Positions 8,093 through 16,974 of a stretch of DNA of 62,631 bases are shown here, one piece after another. The notes below the pieces were generated by a model. It did not search any database. It was not told the DNA's origin and saw only the letters and a program-made list of their open reading frames with translations. A program made the translations under genes and the position numbers. How positions within the stretch are numbered: position 1 is the first letter of the stretch; every line of letters starts with the position of its first letter. This DNA comes from Bacteroidota bacterium (GTDB taxonomy: Bacteria > Bacteroidota > Ignavibacteria > Palsa-1295), in assembly GCA_030706385.1 (NCBI GenBank), contig JAUZOQ010000007.1, positions 1 to 62,631 of the forward strand. The letters run 5' to 3'.

Positions 8093-9094
8093 ATGTTGAA
8101 GACATCCATGGGATTGTTCATTTTATTGTTCTACAGTTCATCTAATGCCCAACTCTGTTCAACACCAACGATTGGCGAGGGTATTGTTTCGAATTGCGAC
8201 TACTGTCAATGTTCGCAGGGAATATCACCAATGGAAACGGGCTCTACAGGTATCAGATTTGATTTCGGATCACTCTATCTTGGAGCACCGTATAATGGCT
8301 CGTCCCGCTTGCGAAACTCGCCAGACCAGAACGAATCCTTTCTCACAAATCGACTGACGATCTTCTATCGCATATCAAGTTCACCGATCACGCTTTCTTT
8401 GGCAGTGCCGTATGTTACCCGGAAGTCTCATGAGCCTTCGAGCGACATTGTCTCCGCTCAGACATTCGAGTCTAACGGCATTGGAGATCTCGTCGCTCAA
8501 GTACGATATATTGAAAAGCAGTATATCGATGAATCAATGGTCGCGTATTCGGTTGGAGTGGGCGCAAAGCTTTCGACAGGCCGTTCGGACGTGAAGATCG
8601 CCTCGGGTGAGTATCTAAATCCGGATCTCCAGCCGGGCACAGGCACGACGGATATTCTCATCACGGGATCGGGATTCTGGTCATTGGATCGAACGGGCCT
8701 CGGTGCCAATATTACGGCCGGGATCGTCACTGGTCGCGGCGCACCCTCATCGGACGGTGGCTATCACAAGTATGGAAACTACTTCAATGGTGAACTGACG
8801 GCAAGGTATCGGATCGTACCTGAAGAACTGAGCGAAGCCAATCTTTCTTTGACGCTGGGGCTGGGAGGCGAGACCCGTGCACACGAAACGCTTGGCGGCA
8901 GTGAGATTGCAGCTTCCTGCGGTTCAATCATTTATGTAGCGCCCGGGGTAAAGTATATTTTGTCGACTCGAATCTCTGCCGATGCCGTCGTTCAGATTCC
9001 GGTTTACCAATATCTCTTTTCGGATCCTGTAAATAGCGAATATCAGTTGGGCGAATCGTACCGTTTCATCGCAGGAATTCAGTATTCTCTATAG
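8093..9094 (+). CDS. Predicted outer-membrane beta-barrel protein
   Basis: ATG 8093 gives a signal peptide (MLKTSMGLFILLFYSSSNAQ); an upstream TTG at 8036 would add a poor leader. Mature protein starts with a Cys cluster (NCDYCQCSQGISPMETG) and then consists of alternating amphipathic strands rich in Tyr/Ser/Gly (TNRLTIFYRISSSPITLSLAVPYV ... SYRFIAGIQYSL), ending in an aromatic/Leu strand as barrels do. It resembles transporter-like or MetA-type barrels annotated in Bacteroidota next to copper or electron-transfer genes, but no such neighbour is here. Substrate unknown. Confidence 0.6.
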   Translation: MLKTSMGLFILLFYSSSNAQLCSTPTIGEGIVSNCDYCQCSQGISPMETGSTGIRFDFGSLYLGAPYNGSSRLRNSPDQNESFLTNRLTIFYRISSSPITLSLAVPYVTRKSHEPSSDIVSAQTFESNGIGDLVAQVRYIEKQYIDESMVAYSVGVGAKLSTGRSDVKIASGEYLNPDLQPGTGTTDILITGSGFWSLDRTGLGANITAGIVTGRGAPSSDGGYHKYGNYFNGELTARYRIVPEELSEANLSLTLGLGGETRAHETLGGSEIAASCGSIIYVAPGVKYILSTRISADAVVQIPVYQYLFSDPVNSEYQLGESYRFIAGIQYSL

Positions 9095-9174
9095 CGCTTC
9101 ACCGATTCTCCTTGGATCAGATTCAGTATGACGCAACACTGTTACAAATTCCAGAGAATTACGAATACTCAGGC

Positions 9175-9750
9175 ATGAAAATTCCGAACAATATGGTAAA
9201 TGCCCTTGCACTTTTTCTTTCCCTGTTCTCTGCGATCGGCTGTACAAGCAAGAAGGCCGAGGAAGTAAAGTTCTCTTCATCTTCGATGGATCCGGTCGAG
9301 ATCTCTGCACAGAAGATCAAAGTATTTTCTGCGGAGAAAAATGCGTATATCTGGGTAGAGAGAATATACAAATCAGATGAGGAGTGGAAGAAGCAACTTT
9401 CACCGCTTTCCTTAGAAGTAACACGTCAAAAGGGAACAGAGAGGGCATTCTCAGGGAAGTACGCAGATAATCATGCCAAGGGAATATACTCCTGCATTTG
9501 TTGTGGCACCGATCTATTCACTTCCGATACGAAATTCGAATCAGGCACCGGATGGCCAAGTTTCTGGCAGCCGATTGCGAAAGAGAATATCAGCACGGCC
9601 TCCGATAGCGACTTGGGGTATGAACGGACAGAAGTCATGTGCGCACGCTGCGGAGCTCATTTAGGCCATGTCTTTGACGATGGCCCAAAACCCACGGGAC
9701 TTCGTTATTGCATGAATTCAGTTGCCCTGAACTTCACTCCAAGCAAATGA
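9175..9750 (+). CDS. msrB: Lipoprotein peptide-methionine (R)-S-oxide reductase
   Basis: Reduces methionine-R-sulfoxide in damaged proteins. The start at ATG 9175 gives a lipoprotein signal (LFLSLFSAIGC, lipobox Cys23), so the enzyme is membrane-anchored outside the cytoplasm. The MsrB domain spans about residues 62-190: zinc ligands C107/C110 and C156/C159 (CARC), the FESGTGWPSFW substrate loop, HLGHVFDDGP and the nucleophile Cys179 in LRYCMNS. All key residues are present. Convergent with the next gene, six bases between stops. It would need an envelope reductant such as a thioredoxin-like protein, not seen nearby. Confidence 0.93.
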   Translation: MKIPNNMVNALALFLSLFSAIGCTSKKAEEVKFSSSSMDPVEISAQKIKVFSAEKNAYIWVERIYKSDEEWKKQLSPLSLEVTRQKGTERAFSGKYADNHAKGIYSCICCGTDLFTSDTKFESGTGWPSFWQPIAKENISTASDSDLGYERTEVMCARCGAHLGHVFDDGPKPTGLRYCMNSVALNFTPSK

Positions 9751-9756
9751 TCGATC

Positions 9757-10626
9757 TCAGAAGATTGCATAGGTTAGCCCCAACGCCAGCACTTCTTTGA
9801 TCTGTGTTCGTGGTGTGACGACGCGATCGTTAATGAGTTGTACGCCAAGGCTCGATACGATGTATTTATTCACCTTCATCGCAAGCACATTATCGGATCG
9901 GACGGTGATCACATCCATGGTCTTAAAAGGAGCAAAGAGTTCGAGCTTCGACTTGAAGAGAATGTTGTCGTCAAGAGCGAGTTCAACCTGTGTGACGGAT
10001 TCAAGACCCCCTTCGATCTTCGATTTTTCGATCTGAGGTGTACTTGGATCGTCGGTATACACATTGTAATGGTTAGTAAACGTTTCTCTTAAGGCAACAC
10101 CGAGTCTGGTTTGGAAGCTGGCAGCATGTCTATAGCTCATTCCAACAGCTTCCGTTGCAATTGCAGGATCCAGGAATCCCGAGACAGCAGTCTTCGTGCC
10201 GGCAACGTCATCGTAGACGAAGCTAGTCGTGAATTGCGATTTGAATGTCACGCTTGCATATGGATCGTAATGTTCACTCATTTTATAGGCAAGGATAGAT
10301 TCGAGATCGATCTTATCGTCGGTCTTTCGCAAGCCAAGATTTGCGAGCCGGGCCTGGCCGTAGGAGAATTTGTAGTTCGTCGTCCAATTCGTGTTGACTT
10401 GCTCGTCAATACTTCTTCCATCGATCAGAAGGTTGTAGGCAAGCGCATTCGCTCCGCCTGCGGCCCAATTGGTGTACGAAACCTGGGAGAGATTCAACGT
10501 TGAGATCAGGCTATGCGTCCAGCCATGCTTGATCGTATCCTTATCGTCAGCTTTTTGCTGTGCGAATCCGTCGAGGGGAATAGCGATAGCGACGAATAGA
10601 ATCGCCGCAACTACATATTTTTTCAT
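9757..10626 (-). CDS. DUF3078 outer-membrane protein
   Basis: ATG 10626 gives a signal peptide (MKKYVVAAILFVAIAIPLDGFAQQ). The family motif is clear: LNLSQVSYTNWAAGGANALAYN, followed by barrel-like strands (TNWTTNYKFSYGQARL ... IKEVLALGLTYAIF). DUF3078 proteins are found mainly in Bacteroidota, function unknown. It lies 25 bases downstream of mscL on the same strand and may share its transcript. Confidence 0.8.
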   Translation of the reverse strand: MKKYVVAAILFVAIAIPLDGFAQQKADDKDTIKHGWTHSLISTLNLSQVSYTNWAAGGANALAYNLLIDGRSIDEQVNTNWTTNYKFSYGQARLANLGLRKTDDKIDLESILAYKMSEHYDPYASVTFKSQFTTSFVYDDVAGTKTAVSGFLDPAIATEAVGMSYRHAASFQTRLGVALRETFTNHYNVYTDDPSTPQIEKSKIEGGLESVTQVELALDDNILFKSKLELFAPFKTMDVITVRSDNVLAMKVNKYIVSSLGVQLINDRVVTPRTQIKEVLALGLTYAIF

Positions 10627-10651
10627 TTTGATTGATAGTCTGATTAATAAA

Positions 10652-11053
10652 TTAACGTTTACGCAGCTCATCGCGTATTTCGGTCAGAAGCACTTCTTCT
10701 TTCGTAGGTGGTGCAGGGGGAGGCGGAGCAGCTTCTTTTTTCCGATTCATCTTATTGATCGCTTTTACCATTAAGAAGATGCAGAATGCAACGATCAAGA
10801 AGGTGATAAGCGTATTAATAAAGACACCGTAACGGATGAGAACTGCAGGCTTATCGCCAATTGCGTCTCTGAGAGTTATGGAGAGTTTACTGAAATCCAC
10901 GCCATTGAGCACCATGCCAATAGGGGGCATGATGACATCATCGACAAGCGAGGTGACGATTTTTCCGAACGCTGCGCCGATAATAACGCCTACTGCCAGA
11001 TCGATGACACTACCCTTGGCAGCAAATTCCTTGAATTCTTTTGCGATTGACAT
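10652..11053 (-). CDS. mscL: Large-conductance mechanosensitive channel
   Basis: Pentameric inner-membrane channel that opens at high membrane tension to release solutes on hypo-osmotic shock. The 133 residues match the family length. N-terminal amphipathic helix [17 protein letters not shown]1 pore helix ([28 protein letters not shown]) with the conserved Gly/Ala packing, TM2 ([22 protein letters not shown]) and a C-terminal bundle ([14 protein letters not shown]) after a proline linker. Start ATG 11053. Confidence 0.97.
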   Translation of the reverse strand: MSIAKEFKEFAAKGSVIDLAVGVIIGAAFGKIVTSLVDDVIMPPIGMVLNGVDFSKLSITLRDAIGDKPAVLIRYGVFINTLITFLIVAFCIFLMVKAINKMNRKKEAAPPPPAPPTKEEVLLTEIRDELRKR

Positions 11054-11151
11054 AATGGTTGTTCGTTTTGTGAAGCTTAAGATGATTCACAAATATACCA
11101 CAATATGAAAGGGAAGGATGCTGGGAAAGAGGAAACAGGGAGTCTCGAAAA

Positions 11152-12126
11152 TTACTGCATACGAACAATCTCAACCCGCCGATTCGTTTCCATGTTTTGC
11201 GCAGAAGTATTCGGCACGAGCGGATTGTGTGGTCCGTATCCTTGCGTGGAAATACGTGCTGCAGGCACACCGCGGGAGACAAGCCAGACCTTTACCGATT
11301 CCGCGCGTTCCTGAGTCAGTGCCATATTCGTATTGAAATCGCCCGAGTCATCGCTGTAGACTCTGATCTCGATATCGATATCCGGATGGTTATCAAGCGA
11401 AGACATGACTCGTTGCAGAATTCGTTCGGATTCCGGTTTCAGCCAGGCTCGTCCGGAATCGAAGACAATATCTCTGACAATTCGTACTGTGCCTCGCGTT
11501 CCGAAATCGAAATCATCGCTCGAACTGCTTTTAATTCCGAATGTGTACCGAACTCCGATGGTGAATCCCCAAAACGCATCGTTTCGATTATCCCGAACGG
11601 GATTGAGATCGTCGGTGAAGGTTGGATTCTCGGCGATAGTGGCCTCGGCAGTCCACTCCTCATCTATTGGATGAGATAGGCCGATTCCGAGTGGCAAATA
11701 TGCTGAAGTACCTGAGAGCGTCGCATTCGAAGAGGAATTCGGCGGCGCTGAGTTAACGGTGTAATGGAGTAAGCCGATACCGGCGTAGAGATACGGCTGC
11801 CATTCCATATTCTCCAGAGGAGCAAATCTAACGCGCAAGTCGATCGGCACGAGGCTTGTCGAATATTCGGAGAAATGACCTTGCGCTGAGCTCCCGATTT
11901 TCGCAGTACCAATGCTAGCCTCAACGCTCCAACGAGGCATAATGCCGTTAAGCCAGAGGCACGTAAAATGGAATTGAGCGTTGAGGGATTGCTGTGTAGA
12001 TTCATTAACTCCGGCAACGGCTCCGATGCTTGCACCTAAACTCCAGGCCGGAGCCTGCTGTGCTCGGGAAGTGTGAACGAGAAAAACCAAGGTACAGAAA
12101 ATAATGCGGGGAATAGATATTTTCAT
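11152..12126 (-). CDS. OmpA-family outer-membrane protein
   Basis: ATG 12126 gives a signal peptide (ISIPRIIFCTLVFLVHTSRAQQ). Residues about 25-210 are a predicted eight-stranded barrel (FRFAPLENMEWQPYLYAGIGLLHY type strands, closing at FTIGVRYTFG). Residues about 215-322 form the OmpA peptidoglycan-binding domain: DIDIEIRVYSDDSG, NMALTQERAESVKVWL, ISTQGYGPHNPLVPN, ETNRRVEI. It anchors the outer membrane to peptidoglycan. Single gene between mscL (98 bases) and the ferredoxin terminator. Confidence 0.88.
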   Translation of the reverse strand: MKISIPRIIFCTLVFLVHTSRAQQAPAWSLGASIGAVAGVNESTQQSLNAQFHFTCLWLNGIMPRWSVEASIGTAKIGSSAQGHFSEYSTSLVPIDLRVRFAPLENMEWQPYLYAGIGLLHYTVNSAPPNSSSNATLSGTSAYLPLGIGLSHPIDEEWTAEATIAENPTFTDDLNPVRDNRNDAFWGFTIGVRYTFGIKSSSSDDFDFGTRGTVRIVRDIVFDSGRAWLKPESERILQRVMSSLDNHPDIDIEIRVYSDDSGDFNTNMALTQERAESVKVWLVSRGVPAARISTQGYGPHNPLVPNTSAQNMETNRRVEIVRMQ

Positions 12127-12241
12127 TTTGGAATTTCGCCGTGGCACGAGAAATGAATTTGACAACGGACAAAAATACGGAAAACATACCTAAGTGAGGC
12201 AAATATCTAATTCAAGCTTCTTCGGCAACTCCAGAAAATGA

Positions 12242-12273
12242 AAAAGGAGAAAGAATCGCTTCTTTCTCCTTTT
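12242..12273 (-). terminator. Strong hairpin terminator downstream of the ferredoxin gene
   Basis: A perfect 14-bp stem (12242-12255 pairs with 12260-12273, loop TCGC) made of AAAAGGAGAAAGAA and its complement. On the minus strand it ends in TTTTC, 20 bases after the ferredoxin stop, so it can terminate minus-strand transcription before the OmpA-like gene. Confidence 0.85.
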
Positions 12274-12292
12274 GAAAATTATCGGATCCACA

Positions 12293-12637
12293 TTACCGCT
12301 TGCGGCCCGGATCGACTTCATCAAGCCACGCTACCTTCGCCTCAAGCTGTTCCTTTGGCTCAACCCAGTTCGGATCGGGCAGGCAGCAATCGACAGGACA
12401 AACAGCAGCGCACTGCGGTTCGTCGTGGAAGCCCACGCACTCTGTGCATTTATCGGGTACGATATAGAAATAATCATTGGAATGGAAGCCGACTGCACCG
12501 CTCGGAGTAGGATCGTTCGGACCGTAGGTCTGTCCGGCAAGACTCCAATTCGCTCCGCCTTCGTAGATTGCCGTATTGGGGCATTCCGGTTCGCAGGCGC
12601 CGCAGTTAATGCATTCGGTTGTGATCATGATCGCCAT
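12293..12637 (-). CDS. 2[4Fe-4S] ferredoxin, Alvin type
   Basis: Small electron carrier with two [4Fe-4S] clusters: C9-x2-C12-x2-C15-x3-C19 followed by Pro, and C64-x2-C67-x8-C76-x3-C80 followed by Pro. The eight-residue spacing in the second motif is the Allochromatium vinosum (YfhL-like) type. About 30 extra residues (27-56, GANWSLAGQTYGPNDP...) separate the two motifs. The start ATG 12637 is preceded by a GAGGAG Shine-Dalgarno sequence, one of few in the window. Electron partner unknown. Confidence 0.93.
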   Translation of the reverse strand: MAIMITTECINCGACEPECPNTAIYEGGANWSLAGQTYGPNDPTPSGAVGFHSNDYFYIVPDKCTECVGFHDEPQCAAVCPVDCCLPDPNWVEPKEQLEAKVAWLDEVDPGRKR

Positions 12638-12697
12638 ATATTCGCTCCTCTAATAGTAGTATTTATAGAAAAATAATTTGCAAAGATACGTACAAAA

Positions 12698-13087
12698 CTA
12701 TTCGATCCTTTGCAGCACAGGGAAGAAAGAATTATCGACTTCATACTTGGCACCCTGAGCATTCATTAAACACGCTCCGTCAAAACATCGTTCGATTTCT
12801 TTGCGGAATGCCTTCATATCCAATGCCATGTAGTCATCGGGATACTGAACTAACTTGTCGAGCGATTTCCGGTACTGGCTTATTGCACCGCTCGTATTAC
12901 CGTTCGATAAATGATGACAGCCAACAGCAGCTTGGATCAGGCCTTGCAGAAAAAGCCGGCGATCGCTTCGTTCTTCCTGCCAGAGTTCCTCGAATGCATC
13001 GTGGCATTCGAAGAATTCCTTCGCATTGAAGAGATCGACTCCATGGGAAAAAACTGTTTCGAAATGCTCATCACCGGATTCAGGCAT
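12698..13087 (-). CDS. DUF309-family protein
   Basis: 129 residues with the DUF309 signature: LFNAKEFFECHDAFEELW, RLFLQGLIQAAVGCHHL, GNTSGAISQYRKSLDKL. All-helical protein, probably metal- or ligand-binding through the conserved ECHD..EELW motif, but the role of the family is not established. The ATG overlaps the preceding gene's TGA by one base (TGATG), so it is translationally coupled to the PsbP-like membrane protein. Confidence 0.85.
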   Translation of the reverse strand: MPESGDEHFETVFSHGVDLFNAKEFFECHDAFEELWQEERSDRRLFLQGLIQAAVGCHHLSNGNTSGAISQYRKSLDKLVQYPDDYMALDMKAFRKEIERCFDGACLMNAQGAKYEVDNSFFPVLQRIE

Positions 13088-13902
13088 CAGTTATTTTTTC
13101 CGATCAACGTAAATGTTGAGATCATCATTTCCATATCGGCCAGAATCTGGCCATTGCCGCCGGATTCCGAACGGTTTGCCGTTGCGACAAATGCACGATC
13201 GCCATCGATAATGAATTTTTGAATCGTCGGACCTCCGGTATGTAAGTTATGGTAATACAGAAATGCCGTATTCGAATGCGAGTCGTAGCTAACCCCCGGT
13301 TCCTGACTGATTAGCCCCAACCCCAGCATTTGCGAGACATTCTCATTTACATATTCCGTAATATTTTCCGGTCGAGGAAGCTTATCGATCACGACATTCA
13401 AATTATTCTGGCTATTATCGGCCGACTCGAAGTTATTGATGATCGTCGCCCGAGTGCTCATATTCAGAGAGGGAATAACTTTCCAGTTCTCCGGATGTTC
13501 TACTGAAAAAAGAAAGCCTGCTTCTTTGTTGACAAAATTCTTCCCGGAAAAGGCCGTGGGAGATAAAGAGCCCGACGATGTTTCGATCTGTTTGATAAAT
13601 CCTTCGTCGACTTTTCCGGTAGTGAATTGAATTTCCCCGTTCGGTGACTGGTAGCCGCTCGTGGGCAACCCAATTTGTGCAACTATAGGCTTATCGACGG
13701 AGAGGTCGATCTTTCCGCCTTTGAGATCGAGATCAAATTTTCTCGTCCCCCCGTTATCGCTTGCACGGAAAACAAAATATATTCCGAAGATTGCCACAAG
13801 GGCAAGGGAAGCAATATACAGTGTAAAGCGCTTCGTCTTCTCTTTATCGTGGGCGATCTTGACTGCATCGGAATCGTTATCATGGTCATGAAGCATTGCC
13901 AT
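13087..13902 (-). CDS. Single-pass membrane protein with PsbP-like periplasmic domain
   Basis: Start ATG 13902 is supported by an AAAGGA Shine-Dalgarno sequence 8 bases upstream; the frame continues further up without support. A His/Asp-rich cytoplasmic tail (MLHDHDNDSD) precedes one membrane helix (FTLYIASLALVAIFGIYFVF). The C-terminal about 130 residues (GFLFSVEHPENWKVI ... ITEYVNENVSQMLG ... FIIDGDRAFVATA ... MISTFTLI) follow the pattern of PsbP/DcrB-type folds. This fold assignment is my inference. Divergent from the hydrolase at 13991, coupled to the DUF309 gene. Confidence 0.6.
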   Translation of the reverse strand: MAMLHDHDNDSDAVKIAHDKEKTKRFTLYIASLALVAIFGIYFVFRASDNGGTRKFDLDLKGGKIDLSVDKPIVAQIGLPTSGYQSPNGEIQFTTGKVDEGFIKQIETSSGSLSPTAFSGKNFVNKEAGFLFSVEHPENWKVIPSLNMSTRATIINNFESADNSQNNLNVVIDKLPRPENITEYVNENVSQMLGLGLISQEPGVSYDSHSNTAFLYYHNLHTGGPTIQKFIIDGDRAFVATANRSESGGNGQILADMEMMISTFTLIGKNN

Positions 13903-13990
13903 AGCGTAATCCTTTCTAAAAGAAATAGTTATGCGGGGACTGACTTTTGGATCGCGATTGTTTACGAAGCGAATATAACAACTTTTTTGC

Positions 13991-14833
13991 ATGAATCTCA
14001 CAATAGGCAAGTATACCCTTACACCGATAGAAACAGGGACGTTTGCTCTTGATGGCGGAGCAATGTTCGGAGTAGTACCGAAGAATCTTTGGAGTAAATC
14101 AAATCAGCCCGACGAGCAGAACCGAATCCCGATGGCACTCCGGGCATTACTTGTGCAGGGAGGCGGAAAGACGATCCTTATCGATTCCGGAATGGGCGAG
14201 AAGTATGATGAGAAAACGCGGAAGATCTATAAACTCGATAATTCGCAATCTTCACTTCTGAGTTCATTGGCAAGAGCAGGGGTGAAGCCTGAAGATATTT
14301 CCGATGTCATTCAAACCCATCTGCATTTCGATCATTGCGGAGGCTCGGTTTCGCAGACTGCAGATGGAAAATTCTACCCGACATTTCCGAATGCCAAACA
14401 TTACGTGCAAAAGGAAAATCTTGCATGGGGCCGGAAACCGACTGATAAAGACAGGGCAAGTTATCTAAAGAATGACTGGGAGCCTCTGGTAGCTGAAGGA
14501 ATGCTCGAAGAACTCGATGGACCCGGCGAAATCTTCCCTGGAATTCATCTGCACATATTCAACGGCCATACGAAGGCTCAGCAGCTTCCGCAGATCACCG
14601 ATGGAAAAAACAGCGTCTTCTATTGCGCCGATCTCGTCCCGACGAAAGCGCATATTAATTTCCCCTATATCATGGGATATGATAATTTTCCTCTAACAAC
14701 ACTTGAAGAAAAGAAGAAGTACATTCCCAAATTCTTTGAAGAGAACTGGACTCTTTTCTTAGAGCACGATCCCGTGGATGCATTAGTGAAGCTCGAGCAG
14801 ACCGAACGGGGATTCAAGGCAGTACCAGCTTAA
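13991..14833 (+). CDS. Metallo-beta-lactamase-fold hydrolase
   Basis: 280 residues with the binuclear zinc signature H110-x-H112-x-D114-H115 (THLHFDHCGG), a later His in FNGHTKAQQ, Asp in FYCADLVPT and His in LFLEHDP. The N-terminal GVVPKNLW segment and the overall plan resemble lactonase/MBL-fold proteins (AiiA-like and methyl-parathion-hydrolase-like groups). Cytoplasmic, no signal peptide. The substrate cannot be told from sequence. Divergent partner of the PsbP-like gene; queG follows 21 bases later. Confidence 0.85.
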   Translation: MNLTIGKYTLTPIETGTFALDGGAMFGVVPKNLWSKSNQPDEQNRIPMALRALLVQGGGKTILIDSGMGEKYDEKTRKIYKLDNSQSSLLSSLARAGVKPEDISDVIQTHLHFDHCGGSVSQTADGKFYPTFPNAKHYVQKENLAWGRKPTDKDRASYLKNDWEPLVAEGMLEELDGPGEIFPGIHLHIFNGHTKAQQLPQITDGKNSVFYCADLVPTKAHINFPYIMGYDNFPLTTLEEKKKYIPKFFEENWTLFLEHDPVDALVKLEQTERGFKAVPA

Positions 14834-14854
14834 TCATCATTACTGAAGATCACC

Positions 14855-15784
14855 GTGAACCGGCACGAGCTTACGCAGCAAATCAAGCAGGCAGCCCTCG
14901 ATTCGGGGTTCACGAAGGCCGGCGTGACTTCTGCTGCACCCTTCCATGAAGCTGCCGATCGGCTTGATGCATGGATCGGCGCAGGAGCGCAAGGCGTGAT
15001 GAGCTACATGGAGAGAAATCGGGAGAAACGCCGTGACGTAAGAGAGATCTTCCCGACTGCAAAAAGTATTCTATCACTTGCTCTCAATTATTACCGTGAA
15101 GGCGTAACCGGACCTCTCAAGATTTCCCGATATGCCTGGGGTGATGATTATCACGACCTGATCGGCACGATGCTTGAGCAACTGATGGCGAAGATCAAGA
15201 TCATTGCTCCCGAAGCAGAGGGAAGGTACTATGTGGATACGGGACCGTTGCTCGAAAAATCAATTGCCGAACGTGCCGGGATAGGATGGATCGGAAAGCA
15301 TACGAATCTCATTACGCAGGAATTAGGATCGTGGGTATTCCTCTCCGAGATCATCTTGAATCTTGATCTTGAAGCCGATACTCCGGGAGTCGATATGTGC
15401 GGCACGTGCACCAAGTGCATCGAAGCGTGCCCGACCGATGCGATCACTGCTCCGTACCAACTCGATGCAACGAAGTGCATTTCTTATCTTACCATCGAAC
15501 TCAAGCCGCAAAATGACATTGCGCCGGAGCTTGCAGTGAACATGGAAGGTTGGTTGTATGGCTGTGATATTTGCCAGGATGTCTGCCCGTGGAACCGATT
15601 CGCTGCCGAAACACCTTTAAGCGCCTTCGCTCCGCGAAATGAAAATCTCTTGCTCACGAAAGAAAAGATCGAATTGATGGAGCAAGAAGAATTTTCCAAA
15701 CGTTTCCGTAAGTCACCCATTAAGCGCACGAAGCTTGCAGGGCTGAAGAGGAATCTCAAAGCGTTGAATGCAGCAAGGCATTGA
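14855..15784 (+). CDS. queG: Epoxyqueuosine reductase
   Basis: Last step of queuosine biosynthesis: reduces epoxyqueuosine to queuosine in tRNA anticodons, using cobalamin and two [4Fe-4S] clusters. GTG start at 14855. Motifs: DTGPLLEK with Asp129, WIGKHTNLI, first cluster C182/C185/C188/C192 (CGTCTKCIEACP), second group C237/C240/C244 (CDICQDVCPW). 309 residues is normal for the core form without C-terminal repeats. Confidence 0.95.
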   Translation: MNRHELTQQIKQAALDSGFTKAGVTSAAPFHEAADRLDAWIGAGAQGVMSYMERNREKRRDVREIFPTAKSILSLALNYYREGVTGPLKISRYAWGDDYHDLIGTMLEQLMAKIKIIAPEAEGRYYVDTGPLLEKSIAERAGIGWIGKHTNLITQELGSWVFLSEIILNLDLEADTPGVDMCGTCTKCIEACPTDAITAPYQLDATKCISYLTIELKPQNDIAPELAVNMEGWLYGCDICQDVCPWNRFAAETPLSAFAPRNENLLLTKEKIELMEQEEFSKRFRKSPIKRTKLAGLKRNLKALNAARH

Positions 15785-15813
15785 TGGATATATACTAATT
15801 TTCTGATGTAGTA

Positions 15814-16752
15814 ATGCATAAAGTAATCATCATCGGTTCGGGTCCGGCAGGACTGACGGCAGCTCTCTATACAGCTCGTGCCAATCTCTCTCCTCTCGTA
15901 TTCGAAGGCGAGCAGCCCGGCGGGCAGCTTACGATCACGACGGAAGTTGAGAACTATCCCGGTTTCGAACATGGGATCCAAGGTCCGGAGATGATGAATA
16001 TTTTTCGTAAGCAGGCACAGCGCTTCGGAGCCGATTGCCGCTTTGAAACGGTAACGGGAGTTGACTTTTCCAAACGGCCTTTCAAAGTCATCGTATCCGG
16101 CCAGACATTCGAAACACAAACCGTGATCGTTGCAACGGGTGCAAAGGCAAAGCTGCTCGGATTAGAATCCGAGATGGTCTACATGGGTTATGGAGTCAGC
16201 GCATGTGCAACCTGCGACGGATTTTTCTTTCGCAATCAGGATGTATTGATCGTTGGCGGCGGAGATACGGCAATGGAAGAAGCGATCTATCTCACAAATT
16301 TTTGCAAGACGGTAACTGTCGTTCATCGCTCCGAGAAATTCCGTTCATCGAAGATCATGCTCGATCGGGCAAAAGCGAATCCCAAGATCAAGTGGCTGCT
16401 CGATTCGCAAGTAGTCGACGTGCTCGGAGTCACCGATGATCTCGGCCGTAAGACTGTGACCGGAGCAAAGATAAAGAATGTGATCTCCGGAGAAATATCT
16501 GAGGTCAAAACGAACGGCCTCTTTGTCGCCATCGGTCATCAACCGAATACGGAGTTGTTTAAGGATAAGCTCGATATGAATGAAGTTGGTTATCTCGAGA
16601 CGATTGGCAAAACTTCGTATACGAATATCCTGGGCGTCTTCGCCTGTGGCGATTGTCAGGATCACGTCTATCGCCAGGCAGTAACGGCTGCAGGTTCAGG
16701 CTGCATGGCTGCAATAGATGCAGAAAGGTTTTTGAATGCGAATCCTTTGTGA
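15814..16752 (+). CDS. trxB: Thioredoxin-disulfide reductase
   Basis: FAD/NADPH enzyme that reduces thioredoxin. FAD-binding GSGPAGLTAA (8-17), redox-active C131-A-T-C134, NADPH-binding GGGDTAMEEA and the C-terminal FAD motif GVFACGDCQD. 312 residues, the low-molecular-weight type. It follows queG by 29 bases and may share its transcript. Confidence 0.96.
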   Translation: MHKVIIIGSGPAGLTAALYTARANLSPLVFEGEQPGGQLTITTEVENYPGFEHGIQGPEMMNIFRKQAQRFGADCRFETVTGVDFSKRPFKVIVSGQTFETQTVIVATGAKAKLLGLESEMVYMGYGVSACATCDGFFFRNQDVLIVGGGDTAMEEAIYLTNFCKTVTVVHRSEKFRSSKIMLDRAKANPKIKWLLDSQVVDVLGVTDDLGRKTVTGAKIKNVISGEISEVKTNGLFVAIGHQPNTELFKDKLDMNEVGYLETIGKTSYTNILGVFACGDCQDHVYRQAVTAAGSGCMAAIDAERFLNANPL

Positions 16753-16781
16753 TGAGGCAGGGCACTAATTTTTCCCAAAAG

Positions 16782-16813
16782 TTTGCACCGGGCCTCAAAT
16801 TGTATTATCTTTG
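16782..16813 (+). promoter_or_regulatory. Bacteroidetes-type promoter (TTTG-N20-TATCTTTG) for the polysaccharide block
   Basis: A -33 TTTG (16782-16785) and an exact TAnnTTTG -7 box (TATCTTTG, 16806-16813) are separated by 20 bases, the consensus spacing of primary-sigma promoters in Bacteroidota. It lies in the 222-base gap before the glycosyltransferase. The implied transcript would start near 16820, and the leader of about 150 bases includes a hairpin (CTTAG/TGCC at 16828-16836 with GGCA/CTAAG at 16851-16861). Confidence 0.7.
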
Positions 16814-16974
16814 TATTGAAGATTAAGCTTAGTGCCACCCGTTATGCTACGGCAAGCTAAGTAAAATCAATCTCTTACACCCATTAACAGAACGCTTCGA
16901 AACACGACTAATTGATACGGTTTAATTACTAGTTCATAAAGATAGGGTAATAATTCCTGACCGCACCGAACCAG

